Part shown: positions 18,336 through 26,666 of the stretch, one piece after another
Layout: the number at the start of each line of letters is the position of its first letter
Position numbering within the stretch: the stretch's first letter is position 1
Origin: Pseudomonas monteilii
GTDB taxonomy: Bacteria; Pseudomonadota; Gammaproteobacteria; Pseudomonadales; Pseudomonadaceae
NCBI GenBank assembly: GCA_001534745.1
Contig: CP013997.1
Coordinates: 2,418,001-2,482,000 of the forward strand
Direction: 5' to 3'
Length of the DNA stretch: 64,000 nucleotides
The notes under the pieces: generated by a model
Seen by the model: the letters and a program-made list of their open reading frames with translations, nothing else
The model's database searches: none
What the model was told of the DNA's origin: nothing
Translations under genes and position numbers: made by a program

Positions 18336-18352
18336 ATTGGGGTGGTATAAAA
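18336..18352 (+). repeat. Right 17-bp direct repeat (att-like)
   Basis: ATTGGGGTGGTATAAAA, an exact copy of 14864-14880. It lies just beyond the recombinase stop. No gene on the plus strand follows it, which argues against the repeat being merely a duplicated promoter. Confidence 0.6.
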
Positions 18353-18439
18353 ACTCATACATCGATCGGCACGGCGCGCGAAGCGTCGGCATCGAAGCTT
18401 CGCAGGACGGCTTTGCTCGAGATCAGCTGAGGGAAGAGG

Positions 18440-19585
18440 TCACTGCCCTCGATGGGCAGCCAGACGCCAGAGCCGCACGATGTCACCGGCGCGAGCGCGC
18501 AGCAGACGCTCGGCATCGGAGCAGGCCTGCTCCAGGTTCATGGGGCCACTGGTCAGGGCGAAGGCCGCATCGATGCCATGGGCATACAACTGTTCGTACC
18601 CCTCCCCCAAGGTGCCGGCGATGACGACCACCGGCACGCCATGGCGCTTGGCGACCCGTGCCACGCCCAGGGGCGTCTTGCCGCGCAGGGTCTGGGCATC
18701 GAAGCGCCCTTCCCCGGTGATCACCAGGTCGGCCCCTTCGACCAGGGCTTCGAGCCAGGCCAGCTCGGCGACCACGTCCACCCCCGGGCGGAAACGCGCG
18801 GCCATGAACGCCTTGGCGGCGAAGCCCATGCCGCCCGCCGCGCCACACCCGGGATATTCGCGCACATCCTCGCCCAACAGGTCGCGGCAGTGGTCGGCAA
18901 AATGCCCGAGCGCCTGGTCCAGGGCCTGGACCTGCTCGGGGCTCGCGCCCTTCTGCGGGCCGAAGATCGCCGACGCCCCGTGCGGGCCGCACAGGGGGTT
19001 GTCGACGTCCGCCGCCACCTCGACCTGCACCTCGGCCAGCCGTGGGTCAAGGTCGCTGGCGTCGATGCGCGCCAGCTTCGCCAGGGCCAGCCCGCCTTCT
19101 TCCAGTGGCTGACCCTCGGCATCCAGCAGGCGCAGGCCCAGGGCGCGCAGCATGCCACTGCCCCCATCGTTGGTGGCGCTGCCGCCGATCGCCAGGACGA
19201 TGCGCTGGGCGCCGGCGGCCAAGGCTGCGGCGATCAGTTCGCCAGTGCCCCAGGTGCTGCTGCGACAGGCGTCGCGCTGGCCGGTCGGGATCAGTTGCAG
19301 ACCGCTGGCCTGGGCCATTTCGATGATCGCGGTGCGCGTCTGCGCAAGCCAGCCCCACCCCGCCTCGACAGATTCACCCAACGGGCCTCGCACCGTCAGG
19401 TGACGCAGTTCGCCCTGACTGGCCGCCAGGATGGCCTGCATGGTGCCCTCCCCGCCATCGGCCATCGGGCATTCGATGCACTCGGCCTCGGGCCAGGCGT
19501 TTGTGATGCCTGCAGCGATGGCCCGGGCGACACCGGCAGCCTCGAGGCTGTCCTTGAACGAGTCGGGCGCGATGACGATCTTCAT
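18440..19585 (-). CDS. garK: Glycerate kinase (type I, GarK/GlxK)
   Basis: 381 residues, the standard size for bacterial type I glycerate kinase, which phosphorylates D-glycerate to 2-phosphoglycerate. Family features: N-terminus MKIVIAPDSFKDSLEA, EGTMQAI, GLAL-type LAIGGSATNDGGSGMLRALG, GCGAAGGMGFAAKAF, and DLVITGEGRFDAQTLRGKTP. The ATG at 19585 is preceded by AGGAG at a seven-base spacing; upstream extension has no family match. It lies next to a CdaR-type regulator and an anion symporter, the common set for growth on glycerate or the sugar diacids glucarate/galactarate. Its 3' end faces the right boundary of the repeat-bounded element. Confidence 0.93.
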   Translation of the reverse strand: MKIVIAPDSFKDSLEAAGVARAIAAGITNAWPEAECIECPMADGGEGTMQAILAASQGELRHLTVRGPLGESVEAGWGWLAQTRTAIIEMAQASGLQLIPTGQRDACRSSTWGTGELIAAALAAGAQRIVLAIGGSATNDGGSGMLRALGLRLLDAEGQPLEEGGLALAKLARIDASDLDPRLAEVQVEVAADVDNPLCGPHGASAIFGPQKGASPEQVQALDQALGHFADHCRDLLGEDVREYPGCGAAGGMGFAAKAFMAARFRPGVDVVAELAWLEALVEGADLVITGEGRFDAQTLRGKTPLGVARVAKRHGVPVVVIAGTLGEGYEQLYAHGIDAAFALTSGPMNLEQACSDAERLLRARAGDIVRLWRLAAHRGQ

Positions 19586-19699
19586 GGGCAAGCTCCTGAT
19601 CCAGATGATGCGATGCTGACAGCAAGGCCGGGGCGGCACCTCGGTCGATTGCACAATGGTCCACCCGGTTGTTTGGGCATTCGCTGTGCCCGCGCAGGC

Positions 19700-20797
19700 T
19701 CAATCGATCGGCAGCAGTTGCAAGGCCAGGTAGAGGCCGAGCATCCCTTCGAGGCTGAACGGATCGACGCCGCCTACCTCGGCGATGCGCTCCATCCGAT
19801 AGCGCAGGCTGTTGCGGTGGATGCCCAAGGCATCGGCGCAGGCCTGGCTCTGGCCATCGTGGGCGCACCAGGCGCGCAGGGTCGCCAGCAACTGCCCGCT
19901 GGCATCTCGGGCGCTCAGCCGCCGCAGCGGTTCGAGCAGCCCCTCGAGCGCTTCCTTGTCCGGGTGTCGCCATAGCATGGCGGGAACACGGTAGCGCTGC
20001 AGGTCGAGCAGACGTTCGGTCGGGCGGACCTGCCGCCCATAGGCGCTCAGGTCCCCGACCCGCTGGTGACCCTGGCGCAGCCGTTCCAGGCTGTCCGCCG
20101 GCACGCCGAGCGCCAGCCGCTCAAGGCTCCAGCCATGCCGGTCCAAACGCTCGAGCAGGCGCGCATCGTCCACGACCAGGCTCGCCGGGCGGCACCAGAG
20201 CAAGGTATGCGCCCCGGTGCTCAGGCACCAGCTGTCCGGGAAGCGGCTGAGCAGCCAGCTCGTCAGGCCTTCGACGTGCGACTCGCCGTCCAGCTCGAGC
20301 AGGCACGGCGTGCGCGGCAGATGCGGCTTGAGCCCAAGCTGACGGGCCTCATCGAGCAGCCGCAGCGTATCCCCATGGCCCCCGAGCAACAGCGCCAGCA
20401 CGTCGTCGCAGCGCTGCCGTCGCCATTGCTGCTCCTGCTGCTGATGACGCTGGGCGAGCAGCATCTCGGCGGTCATGCGGACCAGTTCGCCGAAGGTCCG
20501 CACATGGGCCGGCTCACCGGTCAGGCCGAGCACCCCGACCAGGCGACCGTCGAGCAGCAACGGCAGGTTGACGCCCGGCTGTACGCCCTTGAGGCAGCGC
20601 GCCGCCTCGGCATCGAGTTCGACGATACGGGCATTGGCCAGCACCAGCTGGGCGCCTTCATGGCGAGTATTGATGCGCCCCGGCTCGCCACTGCCGAGGA
20701 TCAGCCCTTGGCTGTCCATGACGTTGACGTTGCAGGGCAGAATGGCCATCGCCCGGTCGACGATGTCCTGGGCCAGGTCATGGTCCAGTTCGAACAT
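19700..20797 (-). CDS. cdaR: CdaR-type sugar-diacid/glycerate regulator
   Basis: 365-residue transcription factor. The N-terminal sugar-diacid recognition domain (MFELDHDLAQDIVDRAMAI, IILGSGEPGRINTRHEGA-type segment, ~1-135) is followed by a C-terminal PucR-type helix-turn-helix (CADALGIHRNSLRYRMERI, ~325-345). CdaR in E. coli activates garK, garPLRX and gudPXD in response to sugar diacids or glycerate. Here it lies 114 bp upstream of garK on the same strand and divergent from the MFS transporter gene, so control of both is expected. ATG 20797 starts the conserved domain; no need for an upstream start. Confidence 0.9.
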   Translation of the reverse strand: MFELDHDLAQDIVDRAMAILPCNVNVMDSQGLILGSGEPGRINTRHEGAQLVLANARIVELDAEAARCLKGVQPGVNLPLLLDGRLVGVLGLTGEPAHVRTFGELVRMTAEMLLAQRHQQQEQQWRRQRCDDVLALLLGGHGDTLRLLDEARQLGLKPHLPRTPCLLELDGESHVEGLTSWLLSRFPDSWCLSTGAHTLLWCRPASLVVDDARLLERLDRHGWSLERLALGVPADSLERLRQGHQRVGDLSAYGRQVRPTERLLDLQRYRVPAMLWRHPDKEALEGLLEPLRRLSARDASGQLLATLRAWCAHDGQSQACADALGIHRNSLRYRMERIAEVGGVDPFSLEGMLGLYLALQLLPID

Positions 20798-20977
20798 GAT
20801 ACGGTCCTTGCAGTGGCACGTAGAGGCAGGCACCCAGGCAGGCACCTTGGTCGCACGCACAGCAGGGCGCCTCGCCCGCTGTGCAGTGGCACAAAGACAG
20901 CCGCCGCGCACTCCAAGAGACTCATGGGGCAGCGTCGACGAACGCCGCAGCGACTATATAACAACAGAGAGCTCATC

Positions 20978-22288
20978 ATGGCACACAGCCCTGCCGCTGA
21001 CCAAGGCACCGATCCGTCCCGCGACGCGCTCTACCGGCGCATCACCCTGCGATTGATCCCCTTCATCTTCATCTGCTACCTGTTCAACTACCTGGACCGC
21101 GTCAACGTCGGCTTCGCCAAGCTGCAGATGCTCGACGCGCTGAAGTTCAGCGAGACCGTGTATGGCCTCGGCGCCGGGATCTTCTTCATCGGCTACGTGG
21201 CCTGCGGCCTGCCGAGCAATCTGGCGCTCAACCGCTTCGGACCACGGCGCTGGATCGCCCTGATGATGATCACCTGGGGCACCTTGTCGACCTGCCTGCT
21301 GTTCGTCACCACACCGACCGAGTTCTACGCCTTGCGCCTGCTCACCGGCGCGGCAGAAGCCGGGTTCTTCCCAGGCGTGGTGCTGTACCTCTCGCGCTGG
21401 TTCCCGGCGGCCCGTCGGGGCCGGATCATGGCGCTGTTCATGTCGGCCATCCCGGTCTCCGGCCTGCTGGGCGGCCCCTTCTCCGGGTGGATCCTGGAAC
21501 ACTTCTCCACCGGCCAGCATGGCCTGGCCGGCTGGCAGTGGATGTTCCTGATCCAGGGCGTGCCGACCGTGGTGCTGGGGCTGCTGGCCATCGTGCTGCT
21601 CAGCGACGGTCATCGCAGCGCGACCTGGCTGAGCCCGGCGCAGCGGCAGATGATCGAGGCGGACCTGAACGCCGATGCGGCTCGCCAACCGTCCCAGCGT
21701 GGCGACGGCGTGATGGCCGTGCTGAGCAACCCGCTGGTGTGGACGTTCGGCTTCGTCTATTTCTGCATCCAGAGCGGCGTGTACGCGATCAACTTCTGGC
21801 TGCCCTCGATCATCAAGAACATGGGCTTCGACAGCGCCTTGCTGATCGGCTGGCTGAGCGCGATCCCCTACCTGCTGGCCGGCGTGTTCATGATCGTGGT
21901 CGGCCGCTCGGCGGACCTGCGCAACGAGCGCCGCTGGCACCTGGTGGTGCCCATGCTGATGGGCGCGCTGGGCCTGCTGATCGCGGTGAACTTCGCCCAG
22001 ACCCCGACCATCGCCATCCTCGGCCTGTCCATCGCCACCATGGGCGCGCTGACTGGCCTGCCGATGTTCTGGCCGATGCCCACGGCCCTGCTGGGTGCCA
22101 GCGCGGCGGTCGCGGGGTTGGCGATCATCAACTCCGTGGGCCAGATGGCCGGGTTCCTGAGCCCGTACCTGGTCGGGTTCATCAAGGACCAGACCGGGTC
22201 GACCGATGCGGCGTTGTACTCGCTGGCGGGGTTGATCGTGGTGGGGAGCCTGGTGGCGTTGCGGGTGACGCGTAACCGTACGGCGTAA
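20978..22288 (+). CDS. MFS transporter, anion:cation symporter family (GudP/GarP-like)
   Basis: 436 residues with about 12 membrane spans. The ACS-family marker NYLDRVNVGFAKLQM lies at ~26-40. Other markers are GAAEAGFFPGVVLYLSRWFP (about 120-139) and the cytoplasmic RRGRIMALF. Members import organic anions such as glucarate, galactarate, tartrate or glycerate by proton symport. Divergent from cdaR and next to garK, so D-glycerate or a sugar diacid is the likely substrate. The start ATG 20978 has AGAGAG upstream and gives the expected short hydrophilic N-terminus (MAHSPAADQGTDPSRDALYRR). Confidence 0.9.
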   Translation: MAHSPAADQGTDPSRDALYRRITLRLIPFIFICYLFNYLDRVNVGFAKLQMLDALKFSETVYGLGAGIFFIGYVACGLPSNLALNRFGPRRWIALMMITWGTLSTCLLFVTTPTEFYALRLLTGAAEAGFFPGVVLYLSRWFPAARRGRIMALFMSAIPVSGLLGGPFSGWILEHFSTGQHGLAGWQWMFLIQGVPTVVLGLLAIVLLSDGHRSATWLSPAQRQMIEADLNADAARQPSQRGDGVMAVLSNPLVWTFGFVYFCIQSGVYAINFWLPSIIKNMGFDSALLIGWLSAIPYLLAGVFMIVVGRSADLRNERRWHLVVPMLMGALGLLIAVNFAQTPTIAILGLSIATMGALTGLPMFWPMPTALLGASAAVAGLAIINSVGQMAGFLSPYLVGFIKDQTGSTDAALYSLAGLIVVGSLVALRVTRNRTA

Positions 22289-22302
22289 GACACAGAGAGG
22301 CT

Positions 22303-22321
22303 GGCCCGTCGAGCACGGGCC
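22303..22321 (+). terminator. Hairpin after the MFS gene
   Basis: GGCCCGT CGAGC ACGGGCC forms a perfect 7-bp stem 15 nt after the transporter stop. A wider pairing (GAGAGGC at ~22295 with GCCTCTC at ~22344) would enclose it. No clear T-tract follows, so termination efficiency is uncertain. Confidence 0.4.
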
Positions 22322-22535
22322 GGATGAAGATAGCTGTCTTCTTGCCTCTCGACGTGCAAGGCAGTGATCAAGGCCTGATTCGGAGGCCTGTTCACTGCCT
22401 TCAGGTGACGCTGTGTTACAAAACCTGTGTCATGTCACACCTTGAATGCATTCAGATCATGTCGATGCTTGAGGGCATGACCTGGGCTCATTAAGGTGGC
22501 CGGTGTTTCAGTCTGATGACTGCCGGCGACGCCTC

Positions 22536-23612
22536 ATGCCCTCCTCAACCCCTACCCCCCGAAAATTCATCCACCTCGACATGGACGCCTATTTCGTCTC
22601 CGTCGAGCTGCTCGACGCCCCTCACCTGCGCCACCTGCCTGTCGCAGTAGGCGGCTCGGCCGCTGAACGTGGGGTGATCAGCACCGCCAATTACCTGGCC
22701 AGACCGTTCGGCATCAAGAGTGGCATGGCGACGGCCACCGCCCAGCGGCTGTGCCCGGCGCTGGTCGTGCTGCCGGTCCGGTTCGAACGCTACGAAGCGG
22801 TCACGCGCCAGCTCGAAGGCATACTCAGGCGCTATACCGATCGCGTCGAATTCTTCTCGCTGGACGAGGCGTCGCTGGAGGTCACCGGCCAGCCACAATG
22901 CGGTGGCTCGGCAACGCGCATGGCGAGCGCCCTGCGTGCCGAGGTGCAGGCTGAGCTGGGGCTGACGGCGTCGGCCGGGGTCGCGCCGCTGCGGTACCTG
23001 GCCAAGATCGCTTCCGACATCAACAAACCCAATGGTCAGTTCGTCATCCGCCCCGCGGACGTGCCGCGCTTTCTGGCCGACCTGGACATCCGCAAGTTGC
23101 CGGGTGTCGGTCCCCAGACCTGGCGCGTGCTCGAGGGGCTGGGTTGTCGATACTGCGGCGACCTGAACCTGGACACGATCCCGGTGCTGCTGCGCCACCT
23201 CGGCCTGCATGGCTATCACCTCTGGATGCTCAGCCAAGGCCATGAGCCCGACACCGAGGTCACGGGCGACACCCGCTCGGTCGGTGTGGAGCATACGCTG
23301 CCTGTCGACTGCACGGACGAGGCCGAGTGCACACGCAGACTGCTGGCCTTGCTGCCCGCCCTGCGCGAGCGCGTCGAGTCACTCACCGAGGGGGAGCAGA
23401 TCGTACGCAATCAGGTCAAGCTGAAGTTCGACGACTTCAGCGTGGCGAGCACCGAAGCCGGTGCGACGGGGGTCGATGAGCAGGTGCTGCGAACGTTGCT
23501 GCAGCGGTTGTGGCAGGGTCGCCGCGCCGGCCGCGCCGTTCGCTTGATCGGTATCGCGGTGAAGGTTCGCAAACCCGATCCGCAGGCGAGCCAGCTGGCC
23601 TTCGAATGGTAG
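22536..23612 (+). CDS. dinB: Y-family DNA polymerase (DinB/Pol IV-type)
   Basis: 358 residues. Palm motifs HLDMDAYFVSVEL (metal-binding Asp, steric-gate Phe) and FFSLDEASLEV (catalytic Asp-Glu) are present, as are the finger word SGMATATAQRLCP, the helix-hairpin-helix RKLPGVGPQTWRVLEGLG, and a C-terminal little-finger domain. The protein would carry out translesion synthesis. Start choice is open: ATG 22536 gives MPSSTPTPRKFIHLD, while a GTG at 22503 has the better Shine-Dalgarno (AAGGTGG). The active-site segment differs from E. coli DinB (DEASLEV versus DEAYLDV), so it may be a paralog of the housekeeping Pol IV. No convincing LexA box was seen upstream. Confidence 0.88.
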   Translation: MPSSTPTPRKFIHLDMDAYFVSVELLDAPHLRHLPVAVGGSAAERGVISTANYLARPFGIKSGMATATAQRLCPALVVLPVRFERYEAVTRQLEGILRRYTDRVEFFSLDEASLEVTGQPQCGGSATRMASALRAEVQAELGLTASAGVAPLRYLAKIASDINKPNGQFVIRPADVPRFLADLDIRKLPGVGPQTWRVLEGLGCRYCGDLNLDTIPVLLRHLGLHGYHLWMLSQGHEPDTEVTGDTRSVGVEHTLPVDCTDEAECTRRLLALLPALRERVESLTEGEQIVRNQVKLKFDDFSVASTEAGATGVDEQVLRTLLQRLWQGRRAGRAVRLIGIAVKVRKPDPQASQLAFEW

Positions 23613-23674
23613 ATGGCTCACCCTTAGCACACAGTGATCGCGCCCGTCAGCAGGCGCCGGACCGAGGCCGAGGC

Positions 23675-24133
23675 TCACGGTTGGGCCGAAGCGGCAGGCT
23701 CCACACGGGTCACGACCACAGTTTGCTGGGTATAGAGGTCGGTCAAGGCGACCTCACCCTCGGCGAATTCCGGGGTGATCAGCACCGAACGGATCAGGTG
23801 CAGCGTCTGACCTTCGCGCTCCTGGATGTTCTCGAAGGTCACGATGACCGACTTGTTGCGCCAGTCGGCAATGTCGAAGCCGCCAGCGGCGAGGAATCGG
23901 TCGATGTCGCGACGGTCGTTGAACGCCTTGGCCGGCAGCACCAGTGGGCGGCCTTGCAGGTAGACCTGGTAGAACTGGTGTGTGCTGGCTGGAAAGTTGT
24001 GCTCAACCACATGCTCGATGCGCCACTGGTAGACGGTGTTTTCGTACACCACGGTGCGTTCGGTCTGCTGGCCGGTGCAGGCGGTGAGCAGCGGCAGCAG
24101 CAGGCTGCCGAGCCAGGTCTTGAAGGTGCGCAT
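23675..24133 (-). CDS. Small lipoprotein of unknown function
   Basis: 152 residues with a lipoprotein signal and lipobox LLTAC (Cys ~19). The remainder is hydrophilic with alternating beta-strand character (VVYENTVYQWRIEHVVEHNF, QVYLQGRPLVLPAKAF, KSVIVTFENIQEREGQTLHLI) and no recognised catalytic motif. It faces the DinB gene at its 3' end and is divergent from the phosphoesterase gene. No function is proposed. Confidence 0.75.
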   Translation of the reverse strand: MRTFKTWLGSLLLPLLTACTGQQTERTVVYENTVYQWRIEHVVEHNFPASTHQFYQVYLQGRPLVLPAKAFNDRRDIDRFLAAGGFDIADWRNKSVIVTFENIQEREGQTLHLIRSVLITPEFAEGEVALTDLYTQQTVVVTRVEPAASAQP

Positions 24134-24285
24134 GATCGGTCCATTCCGTCGGGTGCGCCTACCCTAGGGCGTTGGCGAGCCTGGTGCAAGCACGCGGCGC
24201 CGATCGACTCGGGGCGCACGCAGGGTCAGCAAACTGCCCTTCACGCGTGTCCAACGGTTAATCCCTCTACGACCGGACCTCTTCC

Positions 24286-24744
24286 ATGCGCCTCGGCCTC
24301 ATTTCCGATACACACGGCCTGCTGCGTCCAGAAGCGCTGACGGCGCTCGACGGCTGTGACCTCATCCTGCATGCCGGCGACATCGGTAAACCGGAAATCC
24401 TGACAGCCTTGTCGGGCCTTGCTCCGGTGCAGGTGGTACGGGGCAACAACGATCAGCAGGCGCCTTGGGCCAGCGACATCGCCGATCACCTGCTGCTGCA
24501 CCTCGACGGCATCGAGACCCTGCTGGTGCATGACATCGCTGACGCACCCGCCCTGTTGAGCGACACGACCCGGCTGGTGGTCACGGGGCACTCGCACAAG
24601 CCGCTGTTCCAGTGGCGTGGCGAGCGGTTGTTCATCAACCCCGGCAGCGCGGGGCCACGGCGGTTCAAGCTGCCGGTGACGGTGGCGTTGCTCGATCTGT
24701 CGCAGACGCCATGGACGCCACAGTTGGTGAACCTGCTGCCTTAG
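24286..24744 (+). CDS. Calcineurin-like metallophosphoesterase, YfcE/MJ0936 family
   Basis: 152 residues covering the complete small metallophosphoesterase fold. Metal ligands are visible in order: SDTHG (Asp8, His10), LHAGDIG, RGNND, LLVHDIAD and GHSHKP. Relatives hydrolyse phosphodiesters such as bis-p-nitrophenyl phosphate in the presence of Mn, with unknown physiological substrate. ATG 24286 follows GACCTCTTCC, with no strong RBS. Single gene, not obviously in an operon. Confidence 0.88.
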   Translation: MRLGLISDTHGLLRPEALTALDGCDLILHAGDIGKPEILTALSGLAPVQVVRGNNDQQAPWASDIADHLLLHLDGIETLLVHDIADAPALLSDTTRLVVTGHSHKPLFQWRGERLFINPGSAGPRRFKLPVTVALLDLSQTPWTPQLVNLLP

Positions 24745-25050
24745 GGCGCACGTGGGCTGACGTTCATCGCAGATGCTCTGCCGGGCGCCCCTATAGACCA
24801 AGGCTCATCGCAAGGTCCGAGGCCGGACTGAGCAGCGCCACGAATGACATGCGCCGGCGCCGATGGCCAGACCGGCAGAGTCCTAGGAAGATTCCTGCGC
24901 AACGTACAAGAACGCTAACAGCGCGGTGATTGACCCATCTCTCTGGGTGAAGAACCATTGGACATTGCCCGCCGGCATAGGACGTCCAGAAGAGCACCTC
25001 CCCACAGCGCCTTCCAGACACGTCACACACATGCAGCAGGATCTTTAGGG
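24745..25050. other. Gene-free stretch upstream of the ABC-2 exporter
   Basis: No supported coding region. The only clear functional site is the RBS of the permease (AGGATC about ten bases before ATG 25051). No conserved promoter elements could be assigned with confidence. Confidence 0.5.
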
Positions 25051-25797
25051 ATGAACGGTTCGATGTCCTTGCTCAGACGACTGGGCAGCCTGTCACTCAT
25101 ATTGCTTAAAGAGCAACTGAAAGAACCCACGGCTCTTCTCTGGTCCATCGTCTCACCCTGTGCCTTTTACCTCATGCTGCAGTCCGCCAGCGCCACCGAT
25201 GACCTCTCCTTCGACGCCTACCTGCCCAGGGCCGCCTGGTTCCTGGCTTATCTGTCGGCGATCACGGCGTTCTTCGGGATGAGCTTCTACCTCGTGGGGC
25301 GCAGGGAAAGCGGTTTCGTGCGGTCCTTCATCTATACGCGGCGCACGATCCTACTGTTTCTGAGCGCCCACATCACCACGCACTTGGTGGTCAGCCTCTT
25401 CTACGCCACTGTCTTCTATGGCATCACGCGGTGGGTCTTCGGGTTGCCGGCGTGGCATGAATACGTTCAGCTCATGTCGGCCTACTTCGTCAGCTATCTC
25501 GCGTTCGCCAGTGCCGGGCTGCTGGTCTCGTTGTTGCCCCTGACCTTCTCGGGCGCGAACACCCTGTTCTCGATACTCTCGTTCGCGATGCTGACATCGG
25601 GGTATGTCGGGGCTCAACAGGTGGGCTCAACGACGAGCGCGGGCCTGACGTACAACCCCCTGACGTTCTGCACACGCCTGTTCATGGAGCCCATCGATCC
25701 GTATGCAGTGGCGGGTGTGCTCCTACTCTTCGGGGCCTGCGCCTGTGCCACAGCCTTTCTATTCCGCGTGCAACCGGTTTGGAGTCGTTACGCATGA
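25051..25797 (+). CDS. ABC-2 type exporter permease
   Basis: 248 residues with about six hydrophobic spans, beginning LLRRLGSLSLILLKEQLKEPTALLW, the usual cytoplasmic lead-in helix of ABC-2 permeases, followed by SPCAFYLMLQ. Stop overlaps the ATPase start as ATGA, so the two form one transporter. The substrate is unknown; ABC-2 systems export polysaccharides, drugs, peptides or haem-linked compounds. ATG 25063 is an alternative start. Base composition is lower in GC than the neighbours: for example, 25081-25140 has 30 G/C in 60. That hints at a different history. Confidence 0.8.
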   Translation: MNGSMSLLRRLGSLSLILLKEQLKEPTALLWSIVSPCAFYLMLQSASATDDLSFDAYLPRAAWFLAYLSAITAFFGMSFYLVGRRESGFVRSFIYTRRTILLFLSAHITTHLVVSLFYATVFYGITRWVFGLPAWHEYVQLMSAYFVSYLAFASAGLLVSLLPLTFSGANTLFSILSFAMLTSGYVGAQQVGSTTSAGLTYNPLTFCTRLFMEPIDPYAVAGVLLLFGACACATAFLFRVQPVWSRYA

Positions 25798-26501
25798 CGC
25801 TCGTCTCAGTGGAAAACCTCACGTTCGCCTACCCAGGCCGTCAGGTGTTCGACAACGCATCGATGAGCGTCGCTCGCCATCGGATCACCGGTATCGTAGG
25901 GTCCAATGGCGCGGGCAAGACCACGTTCTTCGACATCCTCTGCGGGCTGCGCACACCCGAGACGATGAACCTCAGCGTTCACGCACGGGACAGGGTCTAC
26001 CTGTCCCAGACCATCTCAGCGCCCGCCTCGTTGAAGATGCGCGATGTGTACGCGCTCATGGCCTATCTGAACGGGCGCACGCCGCTGTCCGAACGGGCGC
26101 TGTCCGTCCGCCTCGAGCGGATCTCGCCTCGTCTGAGCGCACGGTACAAGGATCTCTGGAAAAAGCGGCCAGCGCTGTGCAGCTACGGTGAGCTTCGCAG
26201 CTTCTTCACACTGTCGATGCTCATGCTGGATGCCGAGCTGGTCATCCTGGACGAGCCGACGGCAGGAGTCGATCCGGAGTTCAGGTATTACCTGTGGCAA
26301 GGCTTGAAGCAGGCCTGCTTGGAGGGTGCGAGCGTGATCGTGTCCTCTCACCACATCAATGAAATCGCCACCTACTGCGATCGCTTCTACCTCTTGCACG
26401 ACCAACGCTTCGAAGCGTTCGAGAGCGGCGAAGCGTTCATGGACCGGTACGGGGCCACGACACTCGACGGGGCATTCATACAGGCGCTACAGGTGACCTA
26501 G
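25794..26501 (+). CDS. ABC exporter ATPase with atypical signature motif
   Basis: 235 residues. Walker A GSNGAGKTT (about 35-43), Walker B LVILDEPTAG and the switch His in VSSHHINEIA are intact. The signature that is normally LSGGQ reads CSYGELRS, and the Q-loop lies in VYLSQTIS. The protein is coupled by ATGA overlap to the membrane partner upstream, and together they make a two-gene exporter. No substrate or regulator gene accompanies the pair. The gene is followed 165 bp later by the RNase Z-like gene, which is probably independent. Confidence 0.85.
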   Translation: MTLVSVENLTFAYPGRQVFDNASMSVARHRITGIVGSNGAGKTTFFDILCGLRTPETMNLSVHARDRVYLSQTISAPASLKMRDVYALMAYLNGRTPLSERALSVRLERISPRLSARYKDLWKKRPALCSYGELRSFFTLSMLMLDAELVILDEPTAGVDPEFRYYLWQGLKQACLEGASVIVSSHHINEIATYCDRFYLLHDQRFEAFESGEAFMDRYGATTLDGAFIQALQVT

Positions 26502-26666
26502 CGTTGCTTGACCGGCTGCAAACACCCCGCTGCCTTCGCCCTCGGACTGTTCCTGTCACACGCCTGCAAGCGAACCCTGCCCCTCGCTTCACTGTCACTT
26601 GATCAAGGGCGGCAGATCGACGCATCCTCGCCTGCCACCCACCCTCGTCCACGCCAAGGAGGCGCC

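Larger units (their letters stand above)
14864..18352. mobile_element. Putative small integrative element bounded by 17-bp direct repeats
   Basis: Two identical copies of ATTGGGGTGGTATAAAA bound a 3.5-kb segment. It encodes only two proteins: a membrane GGDEF-EAL protein and a tyrosine recombinase whose stop codon lies 21 bp before the right repeat. An integrase gene abutting an att-like direct repeat is the usual layout of integrated elements. The flanking genes outside (DJ-1/PfpI protein and garK) are ordinary chromosomal genes with no relation to the cargo. The element's mobility and whether these repeats are the recombination cores are inferred from layout only. Confidence 0.5.

Noticed and set aside
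20066..20977. N-terminal extension of the MFS transporter by 304 codons
   Set aside because: The extra part is antisense to cdaR and unrelated to transporters. ATG 20978 has a Shine-Dalgarno and gives the normal family N-terminus.
22400..22535. LexA (SOS) box upstream of dinB
   Set aside because: No CTG-N10-CAG with an AT-rich centre is present. The nearest string, CTGTGTTACAAAACCTG, has the wrong right half.
24791..25030. A 79-codon minus-strand frame upstream of the ABC-2 permease
   Set aside because: No RBS, no signal or domain, and Arg-rich low-complexity stretches; judged a chance frame.
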